DNA of 5,489 nucleotides from an uncultured Clostridia bacterium. GTDB taxonomy: Bacteria; Bacillota; Clostridia; Oscillospirales; Ruminococcaceae. Location: contig CANQOJ010000152.1 in NCBI GenBank assembly GCA_947625455.1, positions 1 through 5,489 of the forward strand, read 5' to 3'. The notes under the pieces are model-generated. The model saw only the letters and a program-made list of their open reading frames with translations, was not told the DNA's origin and ran no database searches. Positions within the stretch are counted from its first letter, which is position 1; every line of letters begins with the position of its first letter. Made by a program: the position numbers and the translations under genes. Below are positions 1-5,450 of this stretch, piece by piece.

Positions 1-1909
1 GAAGCCTTTCCATAGGCTGTTCGCGCTGCATATCCGACTTTATTTCGTCTATGCACCTAAGCTGTGAATTTGTTTCTATATACGGGAAATGCTGTTCAAA
101 ATCCTCCTGCATTTCGTCGTCTTCGGGAAATGCGTAACCTTTGCTTTTCATTCTCGCGGAATAAAGTTCGATAAGCTCCGCCGCCATTTCCTTTACGGCG
201 GCTTTGGCTTTGGCTTTTGATTTCTGCCACTGTTCGCCGCCTAATTTGTTAAGTTTTACGTTTGAAGTATCTCCCGAACCTATATATCTTGAAACAAGGT
301 CAAGCTGTGTGACGGGAACGTGCAGAACGTCAGAACCCGCGTATTTTATGCGGATATAGTCCTTTGAAACACCGCCCGCGTCAATTTTATGAACACCGTC
401 AAAAATGCCTATTCCGTGCGAATAATGCACCACAAGGTCGCCCACGGAAATGTCCTCTAAAGAGCGTATCTCCTCTCCCTTTTTGCGTTTGGGCAGTTTG
501 CGCCTTTCCGCGTGGACGGGCGTGTGCGTAAACACCGCGAGGTTGCCGTACTCAAAGCCCGCTGAAAGCGTGCCCTCCGTAACAAGTATTTTCCCCGCAA
601 CCACATCTTCGGGCTTTGTGTAATAATCGGCATTAAAGCCGTCCTCCCGCAGGTCAGAGGCAAGATTTTGCGCGCCTTTCTGAGTTCCCGCAAAGATAAA
701 ACAGCATTTGTTCAAGTCAAGATAATGCCTTAATCCGTCCTCAAGTATCTTGTATTCACCGCTCCACGGCGAAGTCTGGACAGCGTTTACCGCATTTATC
801 GAGATACCGAGCTCCAAACCCCCGCCGCTTAAAAAGCTTTCAAAATACACGCGCGTTCTTGACTTTAAAATATCGGCAAATTCAAGCCTTGTCAGCGCAA
901 ATCTGTCCAAGCCTTTGCAGATTTTGTTTTCATCAATGAGGATTTTCAAATCCTCGGAATGTTGGAGCGAAGCCGCTCTTATGCTTTCGCGGACGGCGCT
1001 GTTTTCGCAGACGAAAACGCTTTTTGCATAATCGAATATCGTTTCCTGCTTTTCATAGCAAAGCGGGAAATATCTGTCGGTATGCGTTTCAATTCCACCG
1101 CGAAGATTTGTTATGTCATTTTCGAGGTTTTTTTTGATTTCAGCCGCGTTTTTTGACCGCAACTTCTTAGCAATCGCTTCAATTTTATCCGCTAACTCTT
1201 CCCTGCTGTCGAAAAGCGTTTCTTTTGCAGGAGCGATTACAGCATTTTCGAGAATGTTTGTTCTTCGCTGGCTTTCAACGTCAAACTCGCAAAGGCTGTC
1301 TATATCGTCGCCGAAAAGTTCAATTCTGAACGGGAATTTTGCGCTTGGCGAAAATACGTCGACAATACCGCCCCTTACCGAAAACTGTCCGCTCCCCTCA
1401 ATCTGGTCGCACTTTGAATATCCCGCAGAGACAAGCCGCGAAATAAGTTCGTTTTTGTCAATTTTGCCGCCCGAAGTAAGCTTAATCGTGCGCTTTTTGA
1501 GTTCATCATTCGGAATGGTAAGCTGTGACGCGGCAAACGCCGAGCAAACTGCCGCCAGACATTTCCCGTTTTGCATTGCGCAAAGCGTTTCAATGCGCTT
1601 ATGTTCATATTCAAGAGACGCCGCGTCAGCGCCTGTGATATTTAAATCCTTTTCGGGATACAGATATGCCGCGTCCTCGCCCAGAAGCGAATTTATGTCG
1701 GATATAAGCTTTACCGCTTCGCTTTCGCTTTCCGTAATGACAAGCGCGGGCAAATTGTCGTTCAGCTTTAAAAGTGCTGAGATATAATGCGCTTTATGGA
1801 TATGCGAAACGCCCGTGACAAGCGCGGGCAGGGGGTTGTCGGATTTTAAATACTTTATTAACCGCAAAAAGTCGCTGTTTTGCTCTGCGGCATTTACAAA
1901 AAAGTTCAT
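1..1909 (-). CDS. mfd: Transcription-repair coupling factor Mfd, N-terminal half (runs off the window)
   Basis: Mfd is an ATP-driven DNA translocase that pushes stalled RNA polymerase off damaged DNA and recruits UvrA to start nucleotide excision repair. I translated this frame by hand: it is open from the ATG at 1909 to the window edge (636 codons). The UvrB-like N-terminal module is recognisable, with GSGQFSVRGGIVDVFSP at about residues 172-188 followed by RIELFGDDIDSLCEFD and SQRR to residue 216. The RNA-polymerase interaction domain starts near residue 490 with GDLVVHYSHGIGIFDGI, followed by DYIRIKYAGSDVLHVPV and the QLDLVSRYIG segment. The fragment ends at IKSDMQREQPMERL, which in the family lies just before the Walker A motif (GDVGFGKT), so the helicase motor and C-terminal autoinhibitory domain are outside the window. 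The start is supported by GGAGG (1919-1915) five bases upstream. It lies downstream of pth in the same direction, as in many Firmicutes, but is separated from it by a 389-base repeat-filled gap. No convincing promoter of its own was found. Confidence 0.97.
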   Translation of the reverse strand, partial: MNFFVNAAEQNSDFLRLIKYLKSDNPLPALVTGVSHIHKAHYISALLKLNDNLPALVITESESEAVKLISDINSLLGEDAAYLYPEKDLNITGADAASLEYEHKRIETLCAMQNGKCLAAVCSAFAASQLTIPNDELKKRTIKLTSGGKIDKNELISRLVSAGYSKCDQIEGSGQFSVRGGIVDVFSPSAKFPFRIELFGDDIDSLCEFDVESQRRTNILENAVIAPAKETLFDSREELADKIEAIAKKLRSKNAAEIKKNLENDITNLRGGIETHTDRYFPLCYEKQETIFDYAKSVFVCENSAVRESIRAASLQHSEDLKILIDENKICKGLDRFALTRLEFADILKSRTRVYFESFLSGGGLELGISINAVNAVQTSPWSGEYKILEDGLRHYLDLNKCCFIFAGTQKGAQNLASDLREDGFNADYYTKPEDVVAGKILVTEGTLSAGFEYGNLAVFTHTPVHAERRKLPKRKKGEEIRSLEDISVGDLVVHYSHGIGIFDGVHKIDAGGVSKDYIRIKYAGSDVLHVPVTQLDLVSRYIGSGDTSNVKLNKLGGEQWQKSKAKAKAAVKEMAAELIELYSARMKSKGYAFPEDDEMQEDFEQHFPYIETNSQLRCIDEIKSDMQREQPMERL

Positions 1910-1921
1910 ATATGCCTCCAT

Positions 1922-1956
1922 TTAGAGGTTAGAGATTAGATATAAGAGGTAAGAGT
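1922..1956. repeat. Heptanucleotide tandem array, five units
   Basis: Five adjoining 7-bp units are seen in perfect register: TTAGAGG, TTAGAGA, TTAGATA, TAAGAGG, TAAGAGT. The last unit runs into the segment shared with the second element copy. The array ends three bases from the GGAGG of mfd, so it lies in the mfd leader. Units of the same type recur at 4972-5014 and, reversed, at 5364-5400. Confidence 0.8.
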
Positions 1957-2047
1957 TGAAGTCAAAAGCAACTCTAAACAGGAAAAGTTGTTTGTGCTGT
2001 GTTGACTAGAACGCACATTAAACAGAAAAACAGCGTTTCCGCCGCGA

Positions 2048-2186
2048 GGGGTTCGGGGTGCAGCCACGGCTTTGGCGAAGCGGGAAGGTTGTTTGAATAA
2101 GCGAAACGCGCTTCCGCTTCGCCAAAGCCACGCGCTACGCGCGCCAAATTCGCGAAGCGAATTTGGGTGGCTGCACCCCGAACCCC
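2048..2186. repeat. Branched foldback core of element copy A
   Basis: The outer arms are exact 20-bp complements: GGGGTTCGGGGTGCAGCCAC at 2048-2067 pairs with 2167-2186. Inside, GGCTTTGGCGAAGCGG (2068-2083) pairs perfectly over 16 bp with 2114-2129, around a 30-base loop that itself contains AAGCG/CGCTT. A third stem, CCAAATTCGC (2144-2153) with GCGAATTTGG (2157-2166), closes on a GAA loop. A small CGCG/CGCG hairpin can form at 2131-2141. Together these give a multi-branched fold. It would form in the pth-mfd transcript as RNA, or as a cruciform in DNA. Confidence 0.9.
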
Positions 2187-2188
2187 CG

Positions 2189-2237
2189 CCAAAGGACGCA
2201 TTATCCGCCTGCGGCGGAAAACGCTACGCTCCTTTGG
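2189..2237. repeat. Second, nested inverted repeat downstream of pth
   Basis: CCAAAGGA (2189-2196) is the exact complement of TCCTTTGG (2230-2237), and inside it TCCGCC (2204-2209) pairs with GGCGGA (2213-2218) around a TGC loop. It abuts the large foldback but has no counterpart next to copy B, so it may be a different small repeat. Neither strand has a run of T after the stem, so a standard terminator is unlikely. The remaining bases to the pth stop (2238-2298) hold only a weak ACGCT/AGCGT hairpin. Confidence 0.65.
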
Positions 2238-2298
2238 AATCCTCGTTACGCTCCCATAGCGTTGTTTTGCGCCTTAATCATCGTAAACATATCGTCGT

Positions 2299-2925
2299 TC
2301 AGGAATTGAATTTGTTCATAGCTTCTTCTGTTTTTCCGCTTACCATAAGTTCAATGGACTTTACGGCATTTTCAAAGCACTTTTCAAGCGCTTCGCCGTC
2401 CTCTTTCTTAAAATGCCCTAAAACCCAGTCGGCAAGATTATAGTCGGGGTGCGGTTTTGCGCCTACTCCCATTTTAATTCTGGGAAACATATCGCTTCCC
2501 GAAAGGTAAATTATGCTCTTTATGCCGTTGTGACCGCCGTCGCTTCCCTTTCGGCGTATCCTCAGATGACCGGGTTCAAGCGATATGTCGTCAAATACGA
2601 CTATCACTCGTTCGGGCGGTATCTTGTAGAAATTCATGGCTTCTACGACAGCTTCACCGCTGTTGTTCATAAAAGTTGACGGTTTCATTATAAGGCAATG
2701 TTTTCCGGAAATGACAGCGTCGCAGGTAAGCGATTTGAACCTTATTTTCTTACAGCTAAGCTTGTATTTATCGCACAGCGCGTCAATTGTCATAAAGCCT
2801 ATGTTATGTCGGGTATTTTCATACTCCGTGCCGGGATTTCCCAGTCCGCAGATTATATACTCCACCGCGCCCAAAGGCTCTTTTTTCTCACTTTCAAGCT
2901 TATTGAAAATATCGAATATCGACAT
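2299..2925 (-). CDS. pth: Peptidyl-tRNA hydrolase (Pth)
   Basis: Pth cleaves the ester bond of peptidyl-tRNAs that drop off ribosomes, recycling tRNA in the cytoplasm. The 208-residue protein carries the family signatures: CGLGNPGTEYENTRHNIGF (residues 26-44), KPSTFMNNSGEAV (81-93), VVFDDISLEPG (109-119) and GSDGGHNGIKSI (127-138). By comparison with the E. coli enzyme, the catalytic His is H40, and the substrate-binding and active-site residues N30, N87, D112 and N133 are all present. The first 20 residues form a charged extension before the usual start of the fold. The ATG is preferred because AAGGAG lies five bases upstream (2936-2931). A GTG at residue 21 would give a more typical N-terminus but has no ribosome binding site. 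The gene follows the 178-residue unknown after 73 bases and precedes mfd. In B. subtilis pth (spoVC) and mfd are likewise near neighbours, but fin, found between them there, is absent here. Confidence 0.98.
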   Translation of the reverse strand: MSIFDIFNKLESEKKEPLGAVEYIICGLGNPGTEYENTRHNIGFMTIDALCDKYKLSCKKIRFKSLTCDAVISGKHCLIMKPSTFMNNSGEAVVEAMNFYKIPPERVIVVFDDISLEPGHLRIRRKGSDGGHNGIKSIIYLSGSDMFPRIKMGVGAKPHPDYNLADWVLGHFKKEDGEALEKCFENAVKSIELMVSGKTEEAMNKFNS

Positions 2926-2951
2926 ATTTTCTCCTTTATCTCACGACTAAA

Positions 2952-2975
2952 CCCGCCCGAATTGCTCCGAGCGGG
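2952..2975 (-). terminator. GC-rich hairpin between the unknown gene and pth (terminator, attenuator or processing site)
   Basis: Read on the minus strand, CCCGCTCG and CGGGCGGG form an 8-bp stem around an 8-base loop, followed by TTTAG. One pair is a U-G wobble in the minus-strand RNA but would be a C-A mismatch in the plus-strand RNA, so the structure fits transcription in the direction of the genes. The T tail is only three bases, so termination would be weak at best. It lies 24 bases after the stop of the upstream gene and 16 bases ahead of the pth AAGGAG, a position suited to partial termination, mRNA processing or protection of a 3' end. No promoter for pth was recognised in the gap. 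Confidence 0.55.
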
Positions 2976-2998
2976 GGTAGTTATTTTGCCGGATTATG

Positions 2999-3535
2999 TC
3001 AGGCAATGCGGATTATTTTGCAGTCTTTAGCCAACGGGTGAGTTTTAAGAACGGGTTTGACAAGCTCTTCCATTTTTCCGAACGAATCTCCGTAAAAATA
3101 AAGCGCGGTAAATTCGTTAAGCTCACGCCAGCTTCTTAGTACGCCGTTTTCGCCTACAGCGTTACCGAGCTTTTCTATTAGTTCGTTTATATCGTTGTTT
3201 TCATAGACTTCTTTGGGCAAATCAACGCTCAGATAAATCCCCAAACCCTCGTAACTTCCCACAGGAAATTTTTCACCGCCGTCAACTTCAAGCTCGGAGC
3301 CTTTCGCGATATTAAGGTGGTTAATATAGCTTTTGAAGCGCTCGAACGCGTCATCATCACCCGAAAACTCTATTTCAATATCACAGGACTTTATCTCGCC
3401 GTTTTTCTCCATTAAAGTCCCGCCGCCCGTGATTTCGCCGAGACTGCGCTTCTTCAGCGCCTCGTCAATCATATCTTCAAGCGGGAAACGGTGTTTCGGC
3501 TGGAGTTTTTCATTAAGATGCAGTACAACTAGCAT
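2999..3535 (-). CDS. Hypothetical protein, 178 residues, coupled to the SPFH gene
   Basis: I do not recognise a named family. The protein is acidic, lacks a signal peptide or membrane segment, and is probably cytoplasmic. It seems built from two similar halves. Residues 18-84 (LEDMIDEAL..., LGEITGGGTLM, CDIEIEFSGD, IAKGSELEV) align by eye with residues 115-177 (INELIEKLG..., VGENGVLRSW, TALYFYGD, LAKDCKIIRI), suggesting a duplicated alpha/beta domain. The GEITGGGT glycine patch appears only in the first half. The ATG lies two bases after the TGA of the SPFH gene, and no Shine-Dalgarno sequence precedes it, so translation probably depends on ribosomes finishing the upstream gene. That spacing suggests the two proteins work together or are needed in fixed ratio. 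The reading frame is convincing; the function is unknown. Confidence 0.88.
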   Translation of the reverse strand: MLVVLHLNEKLQPKHRFPLEDMIDEALKKRSLGEITGGGTLMEKNGEIKSCDIEIEFSGDDDAFERFKSYINHLNIAKGSELEVDGGEKFPVGSYEGLGIYLSVDLPKEVYENNDINELIEKLGNAVGENGVLRSWRELNEFTALYFYGDSFGKMEELVKPVLKTHPLAKDCKIIRIA

Positions 3536-3537
3536 AA

Positions 3538-4872
3538 TCAGACAATGTCGTTTGCGTCAAACGGATCACCGCATTCGGGGCAGAATTTCGGGGGATTTGC
3601 GGGATCTTTCGGCTCCCAGCCGCACTTGTCGCACTTAAACAGCGGTACTCCCGCGGGCTTGGGCTTTCCGCACTCAACGCAGAACTTGCCTTTATTCTGC
3701 GCACCGCAGGAGCAAGTCCAGAAGTTGCCGTCGGCGGGCTTGGGTTTTCCGCATGACGAGCAGAATTTGCCCGTGTTGCCTGCTGCTCCGCATGAACATG
3801 TCCAGCCGCCGCTATTTTGATTATTGTTGTTCTGATTGTTGTTTTGCTGGGCGTTTGCCTGCTGTTGAGCCGCCATTGCTACCATATTCTGGGGATTTAT
3901 GCCGTTAGCCTGCTGTGCCATATTCATGCCCATAAAGCCCATCATTGCCCCGCCCTGGTTGCCTGCGGCTATCTTCATAGCGTCGCTCTGCGACATAGCG
4001 TAGTTTGCCGCCATCATTCCCGGATCGCGCATAACAGCGGTCTTTTGAAGCTGTTTAAGCATTTCCTGGTCTTCGGGCGGAATAGACGGTGCGTTCATAC
4101 TGAAAGAACTTATGGTAATTCCGCGAAGTTCTCCCCACTTCTTGCTTAGAACTTCATTAAGCGCGTCGCAGATTTCGATAGTATGCGACGGCAGAGCGCT
4201 CGGTCTTACTCCGCTGTCGGAAATCTTGCCGAGAGCGGGCTGGAGAGCGGTTACTATCTCGCTTTTGAGCATGCTGTCGAGGTTTTTCTTGTCGTACTTA
4301 TCCGTAAAGTTACCGCAGACGTTTGTGTAAAACAGCACGGGGTTTGTTATCCTGTAGGAATACTCGCCGTTGCAGCGCAGAGATACGTCAACATCGAAAT
4401 TTATGTTTTTATCGTAAACTCTAAAAGGAATGGGCGTAGCGGTGCCGTAGAGATTGCCCATTATTTCCTTTGTGTTTATATAATAAACTCTCTGGTCGGT
4501 TGCCGCCTGTCCGCCGAAAGTAAATCTCTTGCCTATTTCCTTAAACGTTTCGGCAATGGTATCGCTGAGATTGCCGTAGAATATGCTCGGCTGAGTTGAA
4601 GAATCGTAAACAAACTCGCCCGGCTCTGCGCAAACTTCGGCAACCTTTCCGCTTTCAACGATAAGAGCGCACTGCCCCTCGTTTACGTTGATAATCGAGC
4701 CGTTGGAGATTACGTTATCGGAGCCGTTTTTGTTTGAACTTTTGCCGCCGACTTTTTTGTATCCGCGAACTGCCAGAGTTGTACCGGCGATAGCGTCGCA
4801 GTAGAAATAATCTCTCCAGCTGTCGCCCAGAACGCCTGAAAGCGCGCCGATTCCTGCTTTAAGTAAACCCAT
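3538..4872 (-). CDS. SPFH/band 7 domain protein with three C-terminal zinc ribbons (virion-core-protein-like, YdjI type)
   Basis: This 444-residue protein resembles the COG4260 group: stomatin/prohibitin-like proteins with C-terminal zinc ribbons, often annotated 'virion core protein' or YdjI-like. After a short glycine-rich N-terminus, an SPFH-type region spans roughly residues 54-275, with the early IINVNEGQCALIVESGKV strand pair and PGEFVYD. There is no transmembrane helix, unlike classical stomatins. A low-complexity linker rich in Met, Ala, Gln and Asn (about 284-354, with runs of Asn/Gln) follows. Three zinc ribbons end the chain: C359, C361, C371, C374; C387, C389, C398, C401; and C414, C417, C431, C434. 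The first two are near-duplicates (WTCSCG ... KFC..CGKPKPA); the third uses CxxC pairs. In B. subtilis, YdjI belongs to a PspA-type membrane-stress module; no PspA gene is visible here, so that role is only inferred. The start is supported by AAAGGAG eight bases upstream and by the strong promoter. Confidence 0.93.
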   Translation of the reverse strand: MGLLKAGIGALSGVLGDSWRDYFYCDAIAGTTLAVRGYKKVGGKSSNKNGSDNVISNGSIINVNEGQCALIVESGKVAEVCAEPGEFVYDSSTQPSIFYGNLSDTIAETFKEIGKRFTFGGQAATDQRVYYINTKEIMGNLYGTATPIPFRVYDKNINFDVDVSLRCNGEYSYRITNPVLFYTNVCGNFTDKYDKKNLDSMLKSEIVTALQPALGKISDSGVRPSALPSHTIEICDALNEVLSKKWGELRGITISSFSMNAPSIPPEDQEMLKQLQKTAVMRDPGMMAANYAMSQSDAMKIAAGNQGGAMMGFMGMNMAQQANGINPQNMVAMAAQQQANAQQNNNQNNNNQNSGGWTCSCGAAGNTGKFCSSCGKPKPADGNFWTCSCGAQNKGKFCVECGKPKPAGVPLFKCDKCGWEPKDPANPPKFCPECGDPFDANDIV

Positions 4873-4914
4873 AGTAAACTCTCCTTTACATTTTAAAAAT
4901 ATTAAGCTACTTTA

Positions 4915-4943
4915 ATTATACAACGTATTCTCCGTGTTGTCAA
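4915..4943 (-). promoter_or_regulatory. Perfect-consensus sigma-A promoter of the SPFH operon
   Basis: On the minus strand, TTGACA (4943-4938) and TATAAT (4920-4915) are separated by exactly 17 bases, matching the housekeeping sigma consensus at all twelve positions. The expected transcription start is near 4908, giving a leader of about 36 bases before the ATG at 4872. Upstream of the -35 lies an A/T-rich palindrome, ATTTTTGAAAAAT (4947-4959), which could be an UP-like element or a binding site. No operator overlaps the core, so strong basal expression is expected. Confidence 0.92.
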
Positions 4944-4971
4944 GCAATTTTTGAAAAATCGCGCTAAACTT

Positions 4972-5049
4972 CTAGAAGCTAGAATTTAAGAAGTTAGAGG
5001 CTAGAGGCTAGCGCAGTATATAGTGGACAGTGGACAGTATTCAGTAAAG
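4972..5049. repeat. Two consecutive heptanucleotide arrays
   Basis: The first array reads CTAGAAG, CTAGAAT, TTAAGAAG (one base longer), TTAGAGG, CTAGAGG, CTAGCGC (4972-5014). Without a break, a second array follows with units all starting AGT: AGTATAT, AGTGGAC, AGTGGAC, AGTATTC, AGTAAAG (5015-5049). The 7-bp period is kept through both although the unit sequence changes completely. TTAGAGGCTAGAG at 4994-5006 recurs exactly, in inverted orientation, at 5365-5377, so the arrays flank the foldback like terminal inverted repeats. Nothing in the stretch looks coding. Confidence 0.8.
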
Positions 5050-5087
5050 GTTCCGCTTCGCGGTTATTTAGATTGTGTTCATATTAT

Positions 5088-5123
5088 AAGAGCGTAAGCC
5101 TGTCAAGGGATTGCGCTCTTTTT
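5088..5123 (+). terminator. Terminator-like hairpin on the plus strand
   Basis: AAGAGCG (5088-5094) pairs with CGCTCTT (5114-5120), with a possible inner CCT/AGG pairing, and is followed by TTT and then CTTTC. The T run on the plus strand fits an intrinsic terminator, but no plus-strand gene lies upstream in the window. It may block transcription entering the downstream gene or be part of the repeat landscape. The loop is long (19 bases), which weakens the case. Confidence 0.5.
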
Positions 5124-5143
5124 CTTTCAAACAACGTCCGAGC

Positions 5144-5400
5144 GCTCCGGGGTGCAGCCACCCAAATTCGCTGTGCGAATTTGGGCGCGCGCAGCGCGTG
5201 GCTTTGGCGAAGCGGGAAGCCACGCTTCGCCTATTCGGACAACTTCTCCGCTTCGCCAAAGCCGTGGCTGCACCCCGGAGCCACGGGCGAGGTTTGGGTG
5301 GAGAAGAGCGTTTGCTCCTTGCGGTACAAACAACTTTTCCTCTTAAAAGTTGGCTTGACTTCAACTCTAGCCTCTAACCTCTTAAAACTCTAGCATCTAA
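5144..5400 (+). repeat. Copy B of the dispersed heptad/foldback element
   Basis: This is the inverted counterpart of 1922-2186. The core (5144-5281) has outer arms GCTCCGGGGTGCAGCCAC (5144-5161) and 5264-5281, exact over 18 bp. A 10-bp stem CCAAATTCGC/GCGAATTTGG closes on TGT (5162-5184). The 16-bp stem GGCTTTGGCGAAGCGG/CCGCTTCGCCAAAGCC (5200-5215, 5248-5263) is identical to that of copy A. Then come about 45 bp of divergent spacer, the shared 43-bp segment (5326-5368) holding a perfect CAACTTTT/AAAAGTTG hairpin (5331-5352), and reversed heptads (5364-5400). As in copy A, the heptad end points to the start of the next gene, here at 5461. No protein is encoded; the overlapping open frames arise from the palindrome. 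Confidence 0.85.
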
Positions 5401-5421
5401 TTGCAGTAAATTGCAGTTCCA

Positions 5422-5450
5422 TTCAAGTTATACTTAAAGAAAAACTTGAA
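5422..5450 (+). promoter_or_regulatory. Putative operator and -10 region of the gene at 5461
   Basis: TTCAAGTT (5422-5429) and AACTTGAA (5443-5450) are perfect 8-bp inverted repeats whose centres are 21 bp apart, two helical turns, as expected for a dimeric DNA-binding protein. A -10-like TATACT (5429-5434) lies between the arms and the right arm abuts the AGGAG at 5451-5455. No good -35 is spaced correctly. Instead ATTGCAGT occurs twice, exactly 10 bp apart (5400-5407 and 5410-5417), where an activator might bind. As RNA, the same repeat could form a hairpin beside the ribosome binding site. The regulator is not identified. Confidence 0.5.

Larger units (their letters stand above)
1922..2186 (-). 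repeat. Copy A of a dispersed ~260-bp heptad/foldback element
   Basis: This non-coding block between pth and mfd is the same element as 5144-5400, in inverted orientation. From the mfd side it holds five 7-bp units (1922-1956), a segment at 1952-1995 that matches 5368-5326 at roughly four bases in five (shared AGAGTTGAAGTCAA and GGAAAAGTTGTTTGT), about 50 bp of poorly matching spacer, and the foldback core at 2048-2186. It is GC-rich and strongly palindromic, unlike the genes around it. The heptad end starts three bases from the mfd ribosome binding site. No transposase or direct target-site duplication was recognised. The family is not one I can name; a non-autonomous, MITE-like or REPIN-like repeat is inferred from the structure alone. 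The strand given is that of the downstream gene. Confidence 0.85.

Noticed and set aside
1113..1787. Long plus-strand open frame (224 codons).
   Set aside because: It lies antisense to mfd, whose frame shows clear family motifs across the same bases. Its Ser/Phe-rich translation and lack of a ribosome binding site mark it as a shadow.
1939..1965. Outward promoter for mfd in the element (TTGACT on the minus strand with TATATC or TCTAAT downstream).
   Set aside because: Spacings are 15 or 19 bases, and copy B keeps TTGACT but has no matching -10, so the case is too weak.
2048..2186. Integron attC site or CRISPR-like repeat.
   Set aside because: The foldback lacks the RYYYAAC/GTTRRRY boxes of attC, no integrase is present, and there is no regular array of spacers.
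1974..2201. Minus-strand frame whose translation resembles that of a plus-strand frame at 5073-5393 (shared GAATQIR, FAYS, SPKPWLHP).
   Set aside because: The likeness is fully explained by the inverted DNA repeat. The frames have no ribosome binding sites and are translated palindromes.
2072..2443. Plus-strand frame of 123 codons spanning the foldback and the end of pth.
   Set aside because: It starts inside the repeat and overlaps the certain pth gene in antisense.
2863..2865. GTG start for pth at residue 21, giving a more typical N-terminus.
   Set aside because: No ribosome binding site precedes it, while the upstream ATG has AAGGAG at ideal spacing.
5053..5063. CCGC/GCGG mini-hairpin as a terminator.
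   Set aside because: The stem is only four base pairs and no proper T run follows on either strand.
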